Shown here one piece after another: positions 36,049 to 45,595 of a stretch of 64,000 nucleotides of DNA. The translations under genes and the position numbers were made by a program. Position 1 is the first letter of the stretch; each line of letters opens with the position of its first letter. This DNA comes from Abyssibacter profundi (GTDB taxonomy: Bacteria > Pseudomonadota > Gammaproteobacteria > Nevskiales > OUC007), in assembly GCF_003151135.1 (NCBI RefSeq), contig NZ_QEQK01000002.1, positions 1 to 64,000 on the forward strand, written 5' to 3'. The notes below the pieces were generated by a model. That model saw nothing but the letters and a program-made list of their open reading frames with translations, did not search any database and was not told the origin of the DNA.

Positions 36049-37002
36049 CTAGGCGTATAGAAACTCGCGGATCTTGCTGAATAGGCTTCGGTTCTGGCGC
36101 TCGGGTGGGATGACGGCGAGTTCTTCGGTCATCTGCTGGGCGCGTTCTGGCTGGCGTTGCAGCGAATGGTGTCGGCGGTCGGCAAGATTGACCGCCCCAC
36201 GCAGCACGCTGACATTGATCGGCTTTCGCAGCACGCGGTAAATCTGGCCGTAGTTGATCAGGTCGATAATGTGCTGTGCGTCGGGTTGGCCGGTCAGCAC
36301 GATGTAGACCAGTTCCGGGCGCAGTTGGTGCAGGCCATTGACCAGGGTGGTGACGGGCTCACCGCCAATGCTGGACTCGGTGATGACGGTTCCGATGCGG
36401 TGCTGCTTGATCTGGTCCAGCGCCTCGTAGAACGAGCCGGCGACATGGACGGGCCGGTCGGCGCTCAGCACATGGCGTAGGGCTTCGCGTTCGGAGGCGT
36501 CTGCATCCAGCACCAGGACGCCGGTGCGTTCCTGTGGCTCGGCGGTGGCGGCGGCCGGAACGGTCTCCACGGCTGCATCGCCGGCCTGGGCGCTGGCGTC
36601 ATTAGCCGCCTGGGCTCGCGTGGCCACCCGCACGGCCGCGGCGACGGTGTCGCGCAGTTCGTTCCGACGCCAGGGTTTGGAGACGAAGCGGAAAATCTCG
36701 CCATCATTGACCGAACCGATGATGGCCTCCAGGTCCGAGTAGCCGGTCAGCAGGATGCGGGTGGTGTCCGGCCGCAGTTCGGCCGCCGAACGCAGTACAT
36801 CCACGCCGGTCATCTCCGGCATGCGTTGGTCGCTGATCAACACGTCGGCGGGCCAGTCGCGCAGGATGTCGAGTGCCTCGGCACCGGAATTCGCGGTGCG
36901 GACCTCGTAGTCGGTCCTGAAGATGGATTTCAGCGACACCAGAATCCGGGCCTCGTCGTCGACGAACAGCAGGCGGGGGCGGGCAGTGGCATCCATCGTC
37001 AT
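36049..37002 (-). CDS. Two-receiver response regulator, second receiver degenerate
   Basis: A 317-residue protein with two receiver domains and no output domain. The first (about 8-125) is intact: VDDEAR, D58 in VLISDQRMP, T86 and K109 in VSKPW. After an Ala/Glu linker, the second (about 160-280) keeps the shape (GVLVLDADASERE, IVLTGQPDAQ, K260 in VLRKP) but has E209 in VITESSIG where the phospho-acceptor Asp should be. The C-terminal tail is basic. It overlaps its partner kinase gene upstream by four bases, so the first receiver is the likely phosphate target. Confidence 0.88.
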   Translation of the reverse strand: MTMDATARPRLLFVDDEARILVSLKSIFRTDYEVRTANSGAEALDILRDWPADVLISDQRMPEMTGVDVLRSAAELRPDTTRILLTGYSDLEAIIGSVNDGEIFRFVSKPWRRNELRDTVAAAVRVATRAQAANDASAQAGDAAVETVPAAATAEPQERTGVLVLDADASEREALRHVLSADRPVHVAGSFYEALDQIKQHRIGTVITESSIGGEPVTTLVNGLHQLRPELVYIVLTGQPDAQHIIDLINYGQIYRVLRKPINVSVLRGAVNLADRRHHSLQRQPERAQQMTEELAVIPPERQNRSLFSKIREFLYA

Positions 37003-38705
37003 GCTCCTGCCGGAACGGCCGCGCCCAGCGCGTCGTTGCCTGTGGTGTCGGCAACGGGTTCGATGGCGCTGGTGGGCGTGGTGTGTCGGACCGGAAGCAA
37101 CAGGGTGAAACAGGTGCCCCGGCCGGGTGTGGAATCGACCTCGATGCTGCCGCCGTGATCCTCGATGATGCGGAACACGATAGACAGCCCAAGTCCGGTC
37201 CCTTCGCCCACCGCCTTGGTCGTGAAGAACGGCTCGAAAATATGCGCCTGAGTCTCGGCATCCATCCCGCAGCCACTATCCTGAATCTGGACCTGAACCT
37301 GTTCGCCGACATGGCGGGTGCGCAAGGTGATGAGCCCATGTCCATCAATGGCTTGCGCACCGTTGTTGATGAGATTGAGGAAGACCTGATTGAGCTGGGA
37401 AGGGGCGCAGTGAATGGCGGGAATCTCGCCCAGGTCGCGTTCCACCTCGACACGGCCCTTGAGCTGGTTCTGGCAAATCTTCAATGCGGTCTCCAGGCCC
37501 TCGTTGAGATCAAAGACCTCCGTGGCGGAGCGGTCCATGCGACTGAAGTTCTTGAGGCTTTTGACCAACTCGTCGATCTGGTTCATCCCGTGCATGGAGT
37601 CTTCGAGCAGGACATCGGCCTCCACCATGCGCTCCTGGGCGTCTTCGCTGAGTCCCCCGGCGGCTTCGACGATGACCAGTGATTCCTTCACCGTCTCAAC
37701 ATTGCTCAGGGCATAGCCCAGCGGGGTGTTGATCTCATGGGCCACGCCGGCAACCATCTGACCGAGTGAAGAGAGCTTTTCAGATTGGATCAGGTGGGCC
37801 TGCTGCATACGGAGCTCCTGCAGGGTCCGGTTCAGCTCGTCGGTGCGCTGTTCCACGAGTTGTTCCAGATTGGCATTGATGCCGTCGAGCTCGTTGAAGC
37901 TGCTACGCAGCCGTAGACCGATGAGTGTGAACACCAGCAGCAGCGCGCTGGCAAAGGCGGCCAGGGCGAGGGTGTAGTGCTCGATTCGCGCATCCTGCCG
38001 GGCCACCGCTTCGCGCACCTGCGCGGTGAGCAGTCCGAGTTGCTCGGCGGTGGCGAGATCGCCCAGCGCATCGGCCTGGGGCTGTAGCGCATCCTTGGCG
38101 GCCCTTACTTCGCGCGCCGCGGCTTCGAAGGCGGGCAGCGCACCGTTCAGGCGAGCCATCAGCGAATAGATCCGGCCACCGTTGTTGGGGTTGGCCTGCA
38201 GGCCATAAATCGCCAGTTCATCGAGCAAAGCGATGATCTGGTCCCTAATCGCCAGGTCGGACTCGCTGGACATCAGGCCGCCCAGTGCGCGTTCGGCTTC
38301 GATGCGCAGTTGCTCAAAGGCACTGACAAAATCGATTTGCGCGGCCTTGAAGTCGATCAGGCCCTGGCGGCGTTGGGCTGCCAGGTCCAGATAGCGGCGC
38401 AGGGGGCGGGCGGTCAGTGGTTGATCCGCGAGGCCGGTTTCCGGGCTGGCCAGACGCTCGTCTGCGGTGACCCACAGCGCGGCTGTCCCGTCCAGCGCGG
38501 CAAATGTGGTGTCGCGGTGGACACGGGCACGCGCCACTTCCCGGGCGAACTGTTCGCTCAGCCTGGCCACATAGTTCAACTGGGCCAGTTGGTCGCTCGC
38601 CTGGCGGGCATCCAACGGACGCTCCTGGGACTTCAGGACCAGTACCGCCAGCAGCGCCAATGACCCACCCAGCGCAACAATCGCAATCCATTTGCGCAAG
38701 AACAT
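36999..38705 (-). CDS. Membrane histidine kinase with long all-helical periplasmic sensor
   Basis: A 568-residue kinase. Transmembrane helices at about 8-24 and 246-264 enclose a predominantly helical periplasmic domain resembling the DAHL type (AQLNYVARLSEQFAREVARARVHRD). A coiled coil (LEQLVEQRTDELNRTLQELRMQQ) leads to H323 in GVAHEINTPLG and an ATPase domain with SGCGMDAETQAHIFEPFFTT and GTGLGLSIVFRIIEDHGG. This is the NtrB/FixL-like group. The ATG at 38705 follows GGGGAG by five bases. Co-translated with the two-receiver regulator. Confidence 0.9.
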   Translation of the reverse strand: MFLRKWIAIVALGGSLALLAVLVLKSQERPLDARQASDQLAQLNYVARLSEQFAREVARARVHRDTTFAALDGTAALWVTADERLASPETGLADQPLTARPLRRYLDLAAQRRQGLIDFKAAQIDFVSAFEQLRIEAERALGGLMSSESDLAIRDQIIALLDELAIYGLQANPNNGGRIYSLMARLNGALPAFEAAAREVRAAKDALQPQADALGDLATAEQLGLLTAQVREAVARQDARIEHYTLALAAFASALLLVFTLIGLRLRSSFNELDGINANLEQLVEQRTDELNRTLQELRMQQAHLIQSEKLSSLGQMVAGVAHEINTPLGYALSNVETVKESLVIVEAAGGLSEDAQERMVEADVLLEDSMHGMNQIDELVKSLKNFSRMDRSATEVFDLNEGLETALKICQNQLKGRVEVERDLGEIPAIHCAPSQLNQVFLNLINNGAQAIDGHGLITLRTRHVGEQVQVQIQDSGCGMDAETQAHIFEPFFTTKAVGEGTGLGLSIVFRIIEDHGGSIEVDSTPGRGTCFTLLLPVRHTTPTSAIEPVADTTGNDALGAAVPAGA

Positions 38706-38915
38706 GCACACTCCCCGCCGAGTCCGCTTCGGCGCTATTCAGATTTCCCCAGTGCCGATTTCATTGGACTGCTTCCCCGATGCGCCGCTGCTGCATGAGG
38801 CCGAGGGGCCAGGAGTACCCAGGCGCCGGCTTGCATGTCTACGGTGCACCGCCAGTCCGTCGGCGATGTTGGGAGCAAGCGGTAGCAGGTTCCGTGCCAC
38901 GCGAGTGGCGCCGGG

Positions 38916-40220
38916 CTAGGGGTGGATGCGAGGGAGGGTGTCGCGATGCGGTTGAGAAAGCTGAACCCGGTCCCGGCCGGCGTTCTTGGCCGCGTAAAGC
39001 GCGCGATCAGCGCGATTGAGCAACTCGCTGGCGGTGTCGCCTGAAAACTCGGCCAGTCCGACACTCATGCTGAGTTTCAGCTGACGTGAGTATTCATTGA
39101 GTTTGATGCGCGCCACGGCCCTGCGCAGGCGCTCGCAAACCTCGCGGGCATCGCCCAACTCCGTTTCAACGAAGAGAAAGACGAACTCCTCGCCACCGAA
39201 TCGGGCCACCATGTCCTCGCCGCGAAGCTCGCTTTGGAATGCCGCTGCAACCCGGCGCAGGGCTTCGTCGCCGGCAGCGTGGGAGTAGTTGTCGTTGATC
39301 GCCTTGAAATGGTCCAGATCGGCCAGCGCCAGGCAGAACCGACGGCCGTGCCGACGTGCGCGGTGAATCTCTTCTTCCAGGCGAATCTGTGCATGGCGTC
39401 GGTTGCGTAAGCCCGTCAGATCATCGGTCCGGGTCATCTCGTGCAATTGCTCGGTCTTGACGTGCAGGTCGCGGGTGCGTTCCTTGACCAGCCGCTCCAG
39501 GCGCATGCGCATACGGCCATGGGCGGACAGCTGCCAGATCGCCACACAGAACAGCCCGGTAAAGACCACGGATTCGGTGAGCGGCAGGTGCATCCAGACC
39601 ACGGTGAACAGGGCGGCGACCAGATAGGACAGCAGCTCCAGGGTCAATGAAAACGGATCATGGGGATCGTTCGAGGACATCCCGTGCATCTTGAAGACCC
39701 ACTTGAGCATCGATTCGTTGACGATGTGCGCGATCACGGCCATGGCCGCCAGCGCGACCAGCGCCTCCAGCGAAAAGTGGGTGAGCGGGACAGGACCGCC
39801 CAAGGCCAGATACACCAGCCCACCGGCCAGAACCGCCATGCCCATCATCGCGCCATTGGCGAAGCCCGCGGCCAGCGAGTGCGTCAGCGTCTCGCCACGA
39901 CGCAGACGCTCGATGGGGTGAACCAGCGAGGCGAGCGCATTAATCCACGCGGCCTGAATCGGGCCGAGCATCAGGACGGCGGCAAACTGGGCCACGCGGT
40001 CAAACGAGACGAATCCGTGCCCCGGGTGCTGATACTGGCAGGAGATCGCAAACAGCGAGAATCCGAAGAAACTGATCAGCGCCCAAGGGTTAATGGGGCC
40101 GGGGTCGACCAGCCAGGTGGCCAGCAGCAGGACCAGGATCGACGCGCCAAACAGCGCCGCCATGATGCGCATGAACGCCTGTTCGGAACGCTGGCCTGGG
40201 TTGTCGGAGGCTGTTGGCAA
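38916..40220 (-). CDS. Membrane-bound diguanylate cyclase (GGDEF)
   Basis: About 434 residues: seven or so transmembrane helices forming an MASE-like sensor (NPWALISFFGFSLFAISCQYQ through VVFTGLFCVAIW), a coiled linker, then GGDEF with TDDLTGLRNRRHA, LADLDHFKAINDNYSHAAGDEAL and the active site GGEEF. The inhibitory I-site RxxD is kept (RGED, five residues upstream). It should make cyclic di-GMP. Start TTG at 40220 gives the longest frame; ATG 40172 is an alternative and neither has a strong ribosome-binding site. Confidence 0.9.
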   Translation of the reverse strand: MPTASDNPGQRSEQAFMRIMAALFGASILVLLLATWLVDPGPINPWALISFFGFSLFAISCQYQHPGHGFVSFDRVAQFAAVLMLGPIQAAWINALASLVHPIERLRRGETLTHSLAAGFANGAMMGMAVLAGGLVYLALGGPVPLTHFSLEALVALAAMAVIAHIVNESMLKWVFKMHGMSSNDPHDPFSLTLELLSYLVAALFTVVWMHLPLTESVVFTGLFCVAIWQLSAHGRMRMRLERLVKERTRDLHVKTEQLHEMTRTDDLTGLRNRRHAQIRLEEEIHRARRHGRRFCLALADLDHFKAINDNYSHAAGDEALRRVAAAFQSELRGEDMVARFGGEEFVFLFVETELGDAREVCERLRRAVARIKLNEYSRQLKLSMSVGLAEFSGDTASELLNRADRALYAAKNAGRDRVQLSQPHRDTLPRIHP

Positions 40221-40331
40221 CTATCAAAACCGGTGGTTCTGCAGTCAGTCCGCCGGCATCGGACACGATTGTGCCAATCGCGGATGTCCGTGTTGCGGAG
40301 TGTATGGCCGCTGACTGCGGTTGTATCGAGT

Positions 40332-41966
40332 CTAACCGATGCTTCGGGCTTTTCGTCCCACGCGTCGTCGATCCTTCAGAATCTCCCGCGCTGCATTGTG
40401 GCCAGGCGCACCCGTGACACCGCCTCCGGGATGCGTGCCCGCACCACATTGGTAGAGGCCGGTGACGGGCGTTCGGTAATCGGCATAGCCAAGCGTTGGT
40501 CGGGCGGAGAACATCTGGTCCAGGCTGAGGGCACCATGAAAAATGTCGCCGCCCACCAGGCCAAAGCGCCGTTCGAGGTCCAGCGGGCTTAGCGCTTCGC
40601 GCGCGATGACCGAGGCTTTGAAATTCGGCGCATGCGTATTGACGGTCTCGATCATCAGGTCGGCAACCCGGTCACGTTGATCGTCCCAATGCATGCCATC
40701 GGGGAGCGTGGGCGCGACGTGCTGGCAAAACAGGCTGGCGACGTGCTGTCCGGGCGGCGCGAGCGAGTCATCCAGCGTGGATGGAATCAGCATTTCGACG
40801 ATCGGCTGCCGTGCCCAGCCCTGGGTTCGTGCATCGAAATAAGCCTGTTCCATGTAACCCAGCGTCGGCGCAATGATGATGCCGGCGCCGTGGTGTTCGG
40901 CGGCCTGACGGCCCGGCAGGCACCGAAAATCCGGCAACTCCGACAGCGCGACGTTCATTCGGAACGTACCGGAACCACAGCGCCATTGACGCATGCGTCG
41001 GGAGAATTCTGCGGGCAGGGCTGCGGGGTCGACCAACGCTTCAAACAATAACCGCGGATTGAGATTCGAGACCACGCGTGGGCTGTGGACCTCGCGGCCG
41101 GCGTCGGTCTTGATGCCGCAAGCCTGCCCGCGGCGGATCAGCACCTCACGGACGGCGTCGCCGGTGATGATCTCCACGCCACGCTCGATGGCGCTGCGGG
41201 CCATGGCCTGGGTGATGGCGCCCATCCCGCCCAATGCATGGCCCCAGGCCCCCTTGCGCCCATTGACTTCGCCGAAGCAGTGATGGAGCAGGACGTAGGC
41301 CGAGCCTGCGGCGTAGGGACTGGCGTAGTGCCCGACAACACCGTCAAACCCCAGGACGGCCTTGATGGGGTCAGACTCGAACCAGTCGTCCAGATAGTCT
41401 CCGGCCGAACAGGCGAACAAGCGCAGCAGCTCCTGTCGACTGGCCTGCGGTAGCTGGCGAAATGGGCGGCCCAGTCTCAGTGCATGCCATAGCTCGGCCA
41501 GCTGGTCGCGCCAGCCGGACGCACGCAGATTGGGTGGGCGTTGCAACACCAGCGCGCGTAGCAGATCGGCCACGCGTTCGAGTTCCTGCTCATAGGCCGC
41601 GAGACGCTCGGCATCCTTTTGCGAATGCCGAGCAACCTCCGGCTGCGTGCGATGCCCGCCCACTTTCAGATAGCCACCGTCTGCCGTGGGCAGGAAATTG
41701 CCGAGCGGGCGCTCGACAATACGGAGTCCATGTCGGGCGAGTTCGAGATCGCGGATGATCTGGGGGTGGAGCAGCGAAACCGTGTAGGAGGCGACGGAAT
41801 TGCGGAAACCGGGGTGGAAACTCTCGGTGACGGCAGCGCCGCCCACCACGTCCCTGCGTTCGATGACGACGGTTTTGAGCCCGGCGGCGGCCAGGTAATT
41901 TGCACAGACCAAGCCGTTGTGTCCGCCACCAATGATGACGGCATCGGCGTGCAAGATGGGCTTCAA
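40332..41966 (-). CDS. Phytoene-dehydrogenase-like FAD oxidoreductase (PYROXD2/CrtI-type)
   Basis: A 544-residue flavoprotein: FAD-binding AVIIGGGHNGLVCANYLAAAG and VIERRDVVGGAA at the N-terminus, and the C-terminal CGAGTHPGGGVTGAPGHNAA that closes the flavin site, the pattern of CrtI-like NAD(P)/FAD oxidoreductases of the PYROXD2 branch. No other carotenoid gene is nearby, so carotenoid desaturation is not implied. A TTG start overlaps the regulator stop (TTGA), tying this enzyme to the solute-binding protein-kinase-regulator unit. Substrate unknown. Confidence 0.88.
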   Translation of the reverse strand: MKPILHADAVIIGGGHNGLVCANYLAAAGLKTVVIERRDVVGGAAVTESFHPGFRNSVASYTVSLLHPQIIRDLELARHGLRIVERPLGNFLPTADGGYLKVGGHRTQPEVARHSQKDAERLAAYEQELERVADLLRALVLQRPPNLRASGWRDQLAELWHALRLGRPFRQLPQASRQELLRLFACSAGDYLDDWFESDPIKAVLGFDGVVGHYASPYAAGSAYVLLHHCFGEVNGRKGAWGHALGGMGAITQAMARSAIERGVEIITGDAVREVLIRRGQACGIKTDAGREVHSPRVVSNLNPRLLFEALVDPAALPAEFSRRMRQWRCGSGTFRMNVALSELPDFRCLPGRQAAEHHGAGIIIAPTLGYMEQAYFDARTQGWARQPIVEMLIPSTLDDSLAPPGQHVASLFCQHVAPTLPDGMHWDDQRDRVADLMIETVNTHAPNFKASVIAREALSPLDLERRFGLVGGDIFHGALSLDQMFSARPTLGYADYRTPVTGLYQCGAGTHPGGGVTGAPGHNAAREILKDRRRVGRKARSIG

Positions 41967-42367
41967 GCGTTTGGCCGGCCCGTTTCGATGGCGCTCCGGA
42001 TCGCCCGGAGCAAGTCGTCGTAGGCCAGGAACTCAGAGGGTTTGACGAAATACGCGTCGGCGCCAAGTGCCCGTGCCCGCGCCTGGTCTGCTTCCAGCGC
42101 AGAGCTCGACAGGACCAGCCGCATCATCGCAGGGCAGACTTGGTCTGCACGAATGCGTTCAAGCACCTCGAAGCCACCGATTTTCGGGAGATTGAGGTCG
42201 AGGACCATGGCGTCGTAGCAGGCATTCTGCTGCGACGCCTGTTGCAGTTTGGTCAATGCGGATTCGCCGTCCTGCGCCACGTCCACGTCTACCGACCAGC
42301 CACTGCTACGCAGCATCTCGGTGAACAGGACGACGTCCCCTGGATTGTCTTCCACCAGCAAGATCAT
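41963..42367 (-). CDS. Rcp1-like single-domain response regulator
   Basis: A 134-residue receiver with the Rcp1-type layout: LLVEDNPGDVVLFTEML, D57 in VLDLNLPKIGGFEVL, SSSALEADQARARALGADAYFVKP. The EDNPGD and DLNLPK motifs mark the group that pairs with phytochrome-like or HAMP kinases and signals through dimers without a DNA-binding domain. It overlaps the kinase upstream (ATGA) and the oxidoreductase downstream (TTGA), so three genes are translationally coupled. Confidence 0.92.
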   Translation of the reverse strand: MILLVEDNPGDVVLFTEMLRSSGWSVDVDVAQDGESALTKLQQASQQNACYDAMVLDLNLPKIGGFEVLERIRADQVCPAMMRLVLSSSALEADQARARALGADAYFVKPSEFLAYDDLLRAIRSAIETGRPNA

Positions 42368-44172
42368 GCGTTGATTGTGGAGCTTGCCAGCGTGAAATGC
42401 ATCTCTGTCCCCCCATCGGCTGCGGATTCCACCCAGATTCGACCGCCGTGCGACTTCACGACGCGGGCGCAGATGGACAAGCCGATGCCTGAACCGGGGA
42501 ACTCGCCGCGATGCTCCAACCGAACAAAAGGCGAGAAAATGCGATCTTGTTGATCCGCAGGGATGCCGATGCCGTTGTCGCTGACGACGAAGTGCCAGTC
42601 ATCGCCTTGTTCGAAGGCGCGCACGGCCACATGCGGGGCCTTTCGGCAGAACTTGGCGGCATTGCTGCAAAGATTCTGGAATAGCTGGACGATTTGGGAG
42701 GGGCGCACGGTTAGCGTGGGGAGCGGCTCCACCGCTAGCTGACCACCGCGACTTTCCACAGTGGCGCGAATGCCCTCGAAGGTCGGTTCCAGCAGGGCAG
42801 AAAGATCCACTGTTTCCAGCAGGGCATCGTCCCGCCCCGCCCGTGAGTAGTCGAGCACATCACGGATTAGCGTCTGGGCGCGTTCTGCACCTTCGTTGAG
42901 GTGGCGCAGATAGTCTCGCGCCTTGTCATCGAACAGGTCTTCGCGCTCACCATGCATGGCGAGCAGCGTGGAGAACGAGCGCACCATGCGGACGGGCTCC
43001 TGCAAGTCATGCGAGCAGACGTAGGCAAAGCGTTCGAGCTCGGCGTTGGAATCGGCCAGCCGGCCGGTTTGTAGCTCCAGTTCCCGCGCCTGGGCACTGA
43101 ATTCGCCGGCCGCCCGCGCCATGTCGCCGACCTCGTCTTGGCGGCCGGTGTAGGGAATCTCGCGCTGATAATCGCCATTGGCCATGGCGCTAAGCGTGCT
43201 GGCGATATGGGCAATCGCGGCGGCCACGCGCATGGCCATGGCCATCGAGACGGCGATGGCGATCACGGTGGCGATCAGCGTGACGATGGTCAGGGCAAAG
43301 TTCGAGCGCTGTCGCTCTGCGGACTCCACCTGTAGCGCATGGGTTAGGGATGCGCGCTCGTCCGCGCGGAGCTGCGCGGTGATGGACTGCATTTCGGCTG
43401 CCTTGCCTGCAAGCACGGCATGGACCAGGTGCAACAGGATGCGATTGTACTGGGTGACTTCGGTCACGGCCGTCGACAGCGCGGCGGCCTGTTGTTGCGC
43501 CCAGTCGCGCCCATCGATGGTCCTTGGGAGCGCGGCGACGAGTCCGGCGACGCGCTGCACTGCCGTGCGGATCTCTTCCACCGACCCCGGTCGTGACGTC
43601 AGCAGCAGATCGAAGATGCCCACGCGCACTGCGATCAGGGCGTCGGACAGGGCCGCCGCCTGATTGGGCGATAACTGGTCCTGTCGATCCTGCACCCACT
43701 GGTCCAGGGCCGGGAGCAGCTCTTGCGTGGCCGCCGTGCGCGCCCGGGACAGGTCCGTGCGTTTCTGGACGACATCGTCGAACCCAAGCTTGTAGTCGGC
43801 GTAATGGGTTTGCAGCCGTTCCAGGGCGGGCGAGGCTTGTTCGCTGTGTGCCTGCTGCACGTAGTGCGCCATCCGCTCATCCAGGCCGCGGGTCAGGGCC
43901 TCGGTTCGTTGCAGAACGCCATAAAACCCCTCGCCGGCAAACGCGAGGACGGCACGTTGCAACTCCAGCAGGTCGCGATCGATCTCGTGGGCCAGCAGGG
44001 CGCGATCGATGCCCCGTGTTAACGAGACAAAGTTGTCTTCCACATCGCGGTTATAGGAGGCGGTCAGGGCGATGAGCACGACCATGGCGACCACATGCGG
44101 AATCAACCCAAGGGCCAGTTGCCAACGGATGGACTGGCGGCGCTTGCCGCCGGATCGTTCAGGCGAGGTCAT
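42364..44172 (-). CDS. HAMP-domain sensor histidine kinase
   Basis: A 602-residue kinase: transmembrane helices about 18-38 and 292-315 flank a roughly 250-residue all-helical periplasmic domain; HAMP about 315-365; phospho-acceptor H388 in FAYVCSHDLQEPVRMV; ATPase with FQNLCSNAAKF, VVSDNGIGIP and GSGIGLSICARVVKSHGG. The SHDLQEP form is the phytochrome-like HWE-neighbour group. It lies two bases after a solute-binding-protein gene; a periplasmic binding protein could present ligand to this sensor, as in TorT/TorS-type or LuxP/LuxQ-type systems. Confidence 0.92.
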   Translation of the reverse strand: MTSPERSGGKRRQSIRWQLALGLIPHVVAMVVLIALTASYNRDVEDNFVSLTRGIDRALLAHEIDRDLLELQRAVLAFAGEGFYGVLQRTEALTRGLDERMAHYVQQAHSEQASPALERLQTHYADYKLGFDDVVQKRTDLSRARTAATQELLPALDQWVQDRQDQLSPNQAAALSDALIAVRVGIFDLLLTSRPGSVEEIRTAVQRVAGLVAALPRTIDGRDWAQQQAAALSTAVTEVTQYNRILLHLVHAVLAGKAAEMQSITAQLRADERASLTHALQVESAERQRSNFALTIVTLIATVIAIAVSMAMAMRVAAAIAHIASTLSAMANGDYQREIPYTGRQDEVGDMARAAGEFSAQARELELQTGRLADSNAELERFAYVCSHDLQEPVRMVRSFSTLLAMHGEREDLFDDKARDYLRHLNEGAERAQTLIRDVLDYSRAGRDDALLETVDLSALLEPTFEGIRATVESRGGQLAVEPLPTLTVRPSQIVQLFQNLCSNAAKFCRKAPHVAVRAFEQGDDWHFVVSDNGIGIPADQQDRIFSPFVRLEHRGEFPGSGIGLSICARVVKSHGGRIWVESAADGGTEMHFTLASSTINA

Positions 44173-44174
44173 GA

Positions 44175-45431
44175 TCAGCTCAGCAGGAATTCATGCCAGC
44201 GTGGCAGGCTGTATTCGTACGATGGCATGACGGTGTTCCAGACCGCCACGTTCGAAAAGCGTCGCTCGTAGGAGCCGCCCCGTCGGACGGAGCCCGGTGG
44301 CAGAAAGGGTTGTCCTGCAGTATCGGTCAGCGCCTCTTCCGCCGGCTTGCCGAGATACCAGTAGTCCCATTCGGCCTCGGTGAGAAACTCACGGGAGCGC
44401 TCCGGGTTGGAGATGTAATAGCCCTGCTTGGCAATAAACGCTCCCGCCCAACCGGACAGCCACCAGTTCATAAAGGCATAGGCGGCCTCTTGCTGCGCGT
44501 CCTGACAGGCCGACGACATGCACATCACCCCATGCCAGGCTCGATAGCCCTCCTTGGGCGCGGCGTAGAGCACAGGGACACGCTGGCTGTGCAGCGCGGC
44601 AATGCCGGGGGAGAACATGCTGGCGATGTGGCAGCGACCCGATTGCATGTAATCAACCGATTCGGGAACCGAATTCCACATGCCGGAGAAGTGACCGCGT
44701 TGCTTGAACTCGATGAGCACCTCGAACAGTCGGTCCACCTCGGCGGCCGTCATGTTGCCAATGTCGGCAAACTCGACATAGCCGGCCGATTGCGCGGCCA
44801 ATGCGGCATCGAAGATCCCGATGGTCGGTTCATTGACCAGGCCCACGCCGCCGGCGTTGGCCTCATCCAGCAGCCAGGCCCAGGACTCCGTCTCGTAGGG
44901 TTCACCGGCGGGAATGACATCGGTGCGATAACCAAACGAGTCGACGTTGTGCACGTAGGGTAGGAAGCTCGCGCGGCTGGATGGCGTGGGGCCAAGGCTG
45001 TCGTCCGCTTGGACATGCAGAATTCGGTAGGGCGCATCGCCGTACCCGATGCTCGCATCTGGAGTCAGCCGGCCGGTCTTGGACAAATCATTGATTTCGT
45101 TCCAGCGTTCGATGCGCTGGGTTTCGATCGCCTGGATCGCGCCCGTGCTCCATAGCACCTTGATGCTGTTGGACCACTGTTCATAAATATCGAAGGACTC
45201 GGGCCGGGTGGCGGCACGCTGCAGCACCTGGGCACTCCCGCCGGGGGTGAACTCGATTCGGAAACCGAGATCCGCTTCGGCCTGTCTGCGCAAGGCTTCG
45301 TGCAGCGTGACGTGCGTGCCGAGCACGCGCAAGGTGACGTCGCGCGAGCGAATGACGGTGGGCGCCTGACCCGTCGCGAGGCAGAGGGCCAGTCCCGACA
45401 AACCCTTGAGGGTGTCTCTGCGTGTCGTCAT
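44175..45431 (-). CDS. Periplasmic solute-binding protein, spermidine/putrescine type, orphan of its transporter
   Basis: A 418-residue family 1 solute-binding protein with a Tat-like signal (MTTRRDTLKGLSGLALCLA). The body has the two-lobe pattern of PotD-type polyamine binding proteins (YEQWSNSIKVLWSTGAIQAI, VHNVDSFGYRTDVIP, WLLDEANAGGVGLVNEPTIGIF, AAYAFMNWWLSGWAGAFIAKQGYYISNP). No ABC permease or ATPase gene is nearby; instead the gene leads directly into the kinase-regulator-oxidoreductase run, two bases apart. It is therefore a good candidate for a dedicated sensory binding protein. Confidence 0.85.
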   Translation of the reverse strand: MTTRRDTLKGLSGLALCLATGQAPTVIRSRDVTLRVLGTHVTLHEALRRQAEADLGFRIEFTPGGSAQVLQRAATRPESFDIYEQWSNSIKVLWSTGAIQAIETQRIERWNEINDLSKTGRLTPDASIGYGDAPYRILHVQADDSLGPTPSSRASFLPYVHNVDSFGYRTDVIPAGEPYETESWAWLLDEANAGGVGLVNEPTIGIFDAALAAQSAGYVEFADIGNMTAAEVDRLFEVLIEFKQRGHFSGMWNSVPESVDYMQSGRCHIASMFSPGIAALHSQRVPVLYAAPKEGYRAWHGVMCMSSACQDAQQEAAYAFMNWWLSGWAGAFIAKQGYYISNPERSREFLTEAEWDYWYLGKPAEEALTDTAGQPFLPPGSVRRGGSYERRFSNVAVWNTVMPSYEYSLPRWHEFLLS

Positions 45432-45595
45432 GGTTCTGCGGTCATCAGCCTGATTATGGGGTGCCCGAGTGATCTGAGTGTTTAGCGGCTGTCCGACCAA
45501 ATTACTGAGGAAACACCCCGAAGGGTCATGGCATGCTGCGGACTGAACCGATTCGATCTGCTGTAGCAGACGTAGTATCAACAAGGAGACATGAG

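Noticed and set aside
40332-41966. Carotenoid biosynthesis locus
   Set aside because: The flavoprotein has CrtI-like ends but no crtB, crtE or crtY is nearby and its context is signalling.
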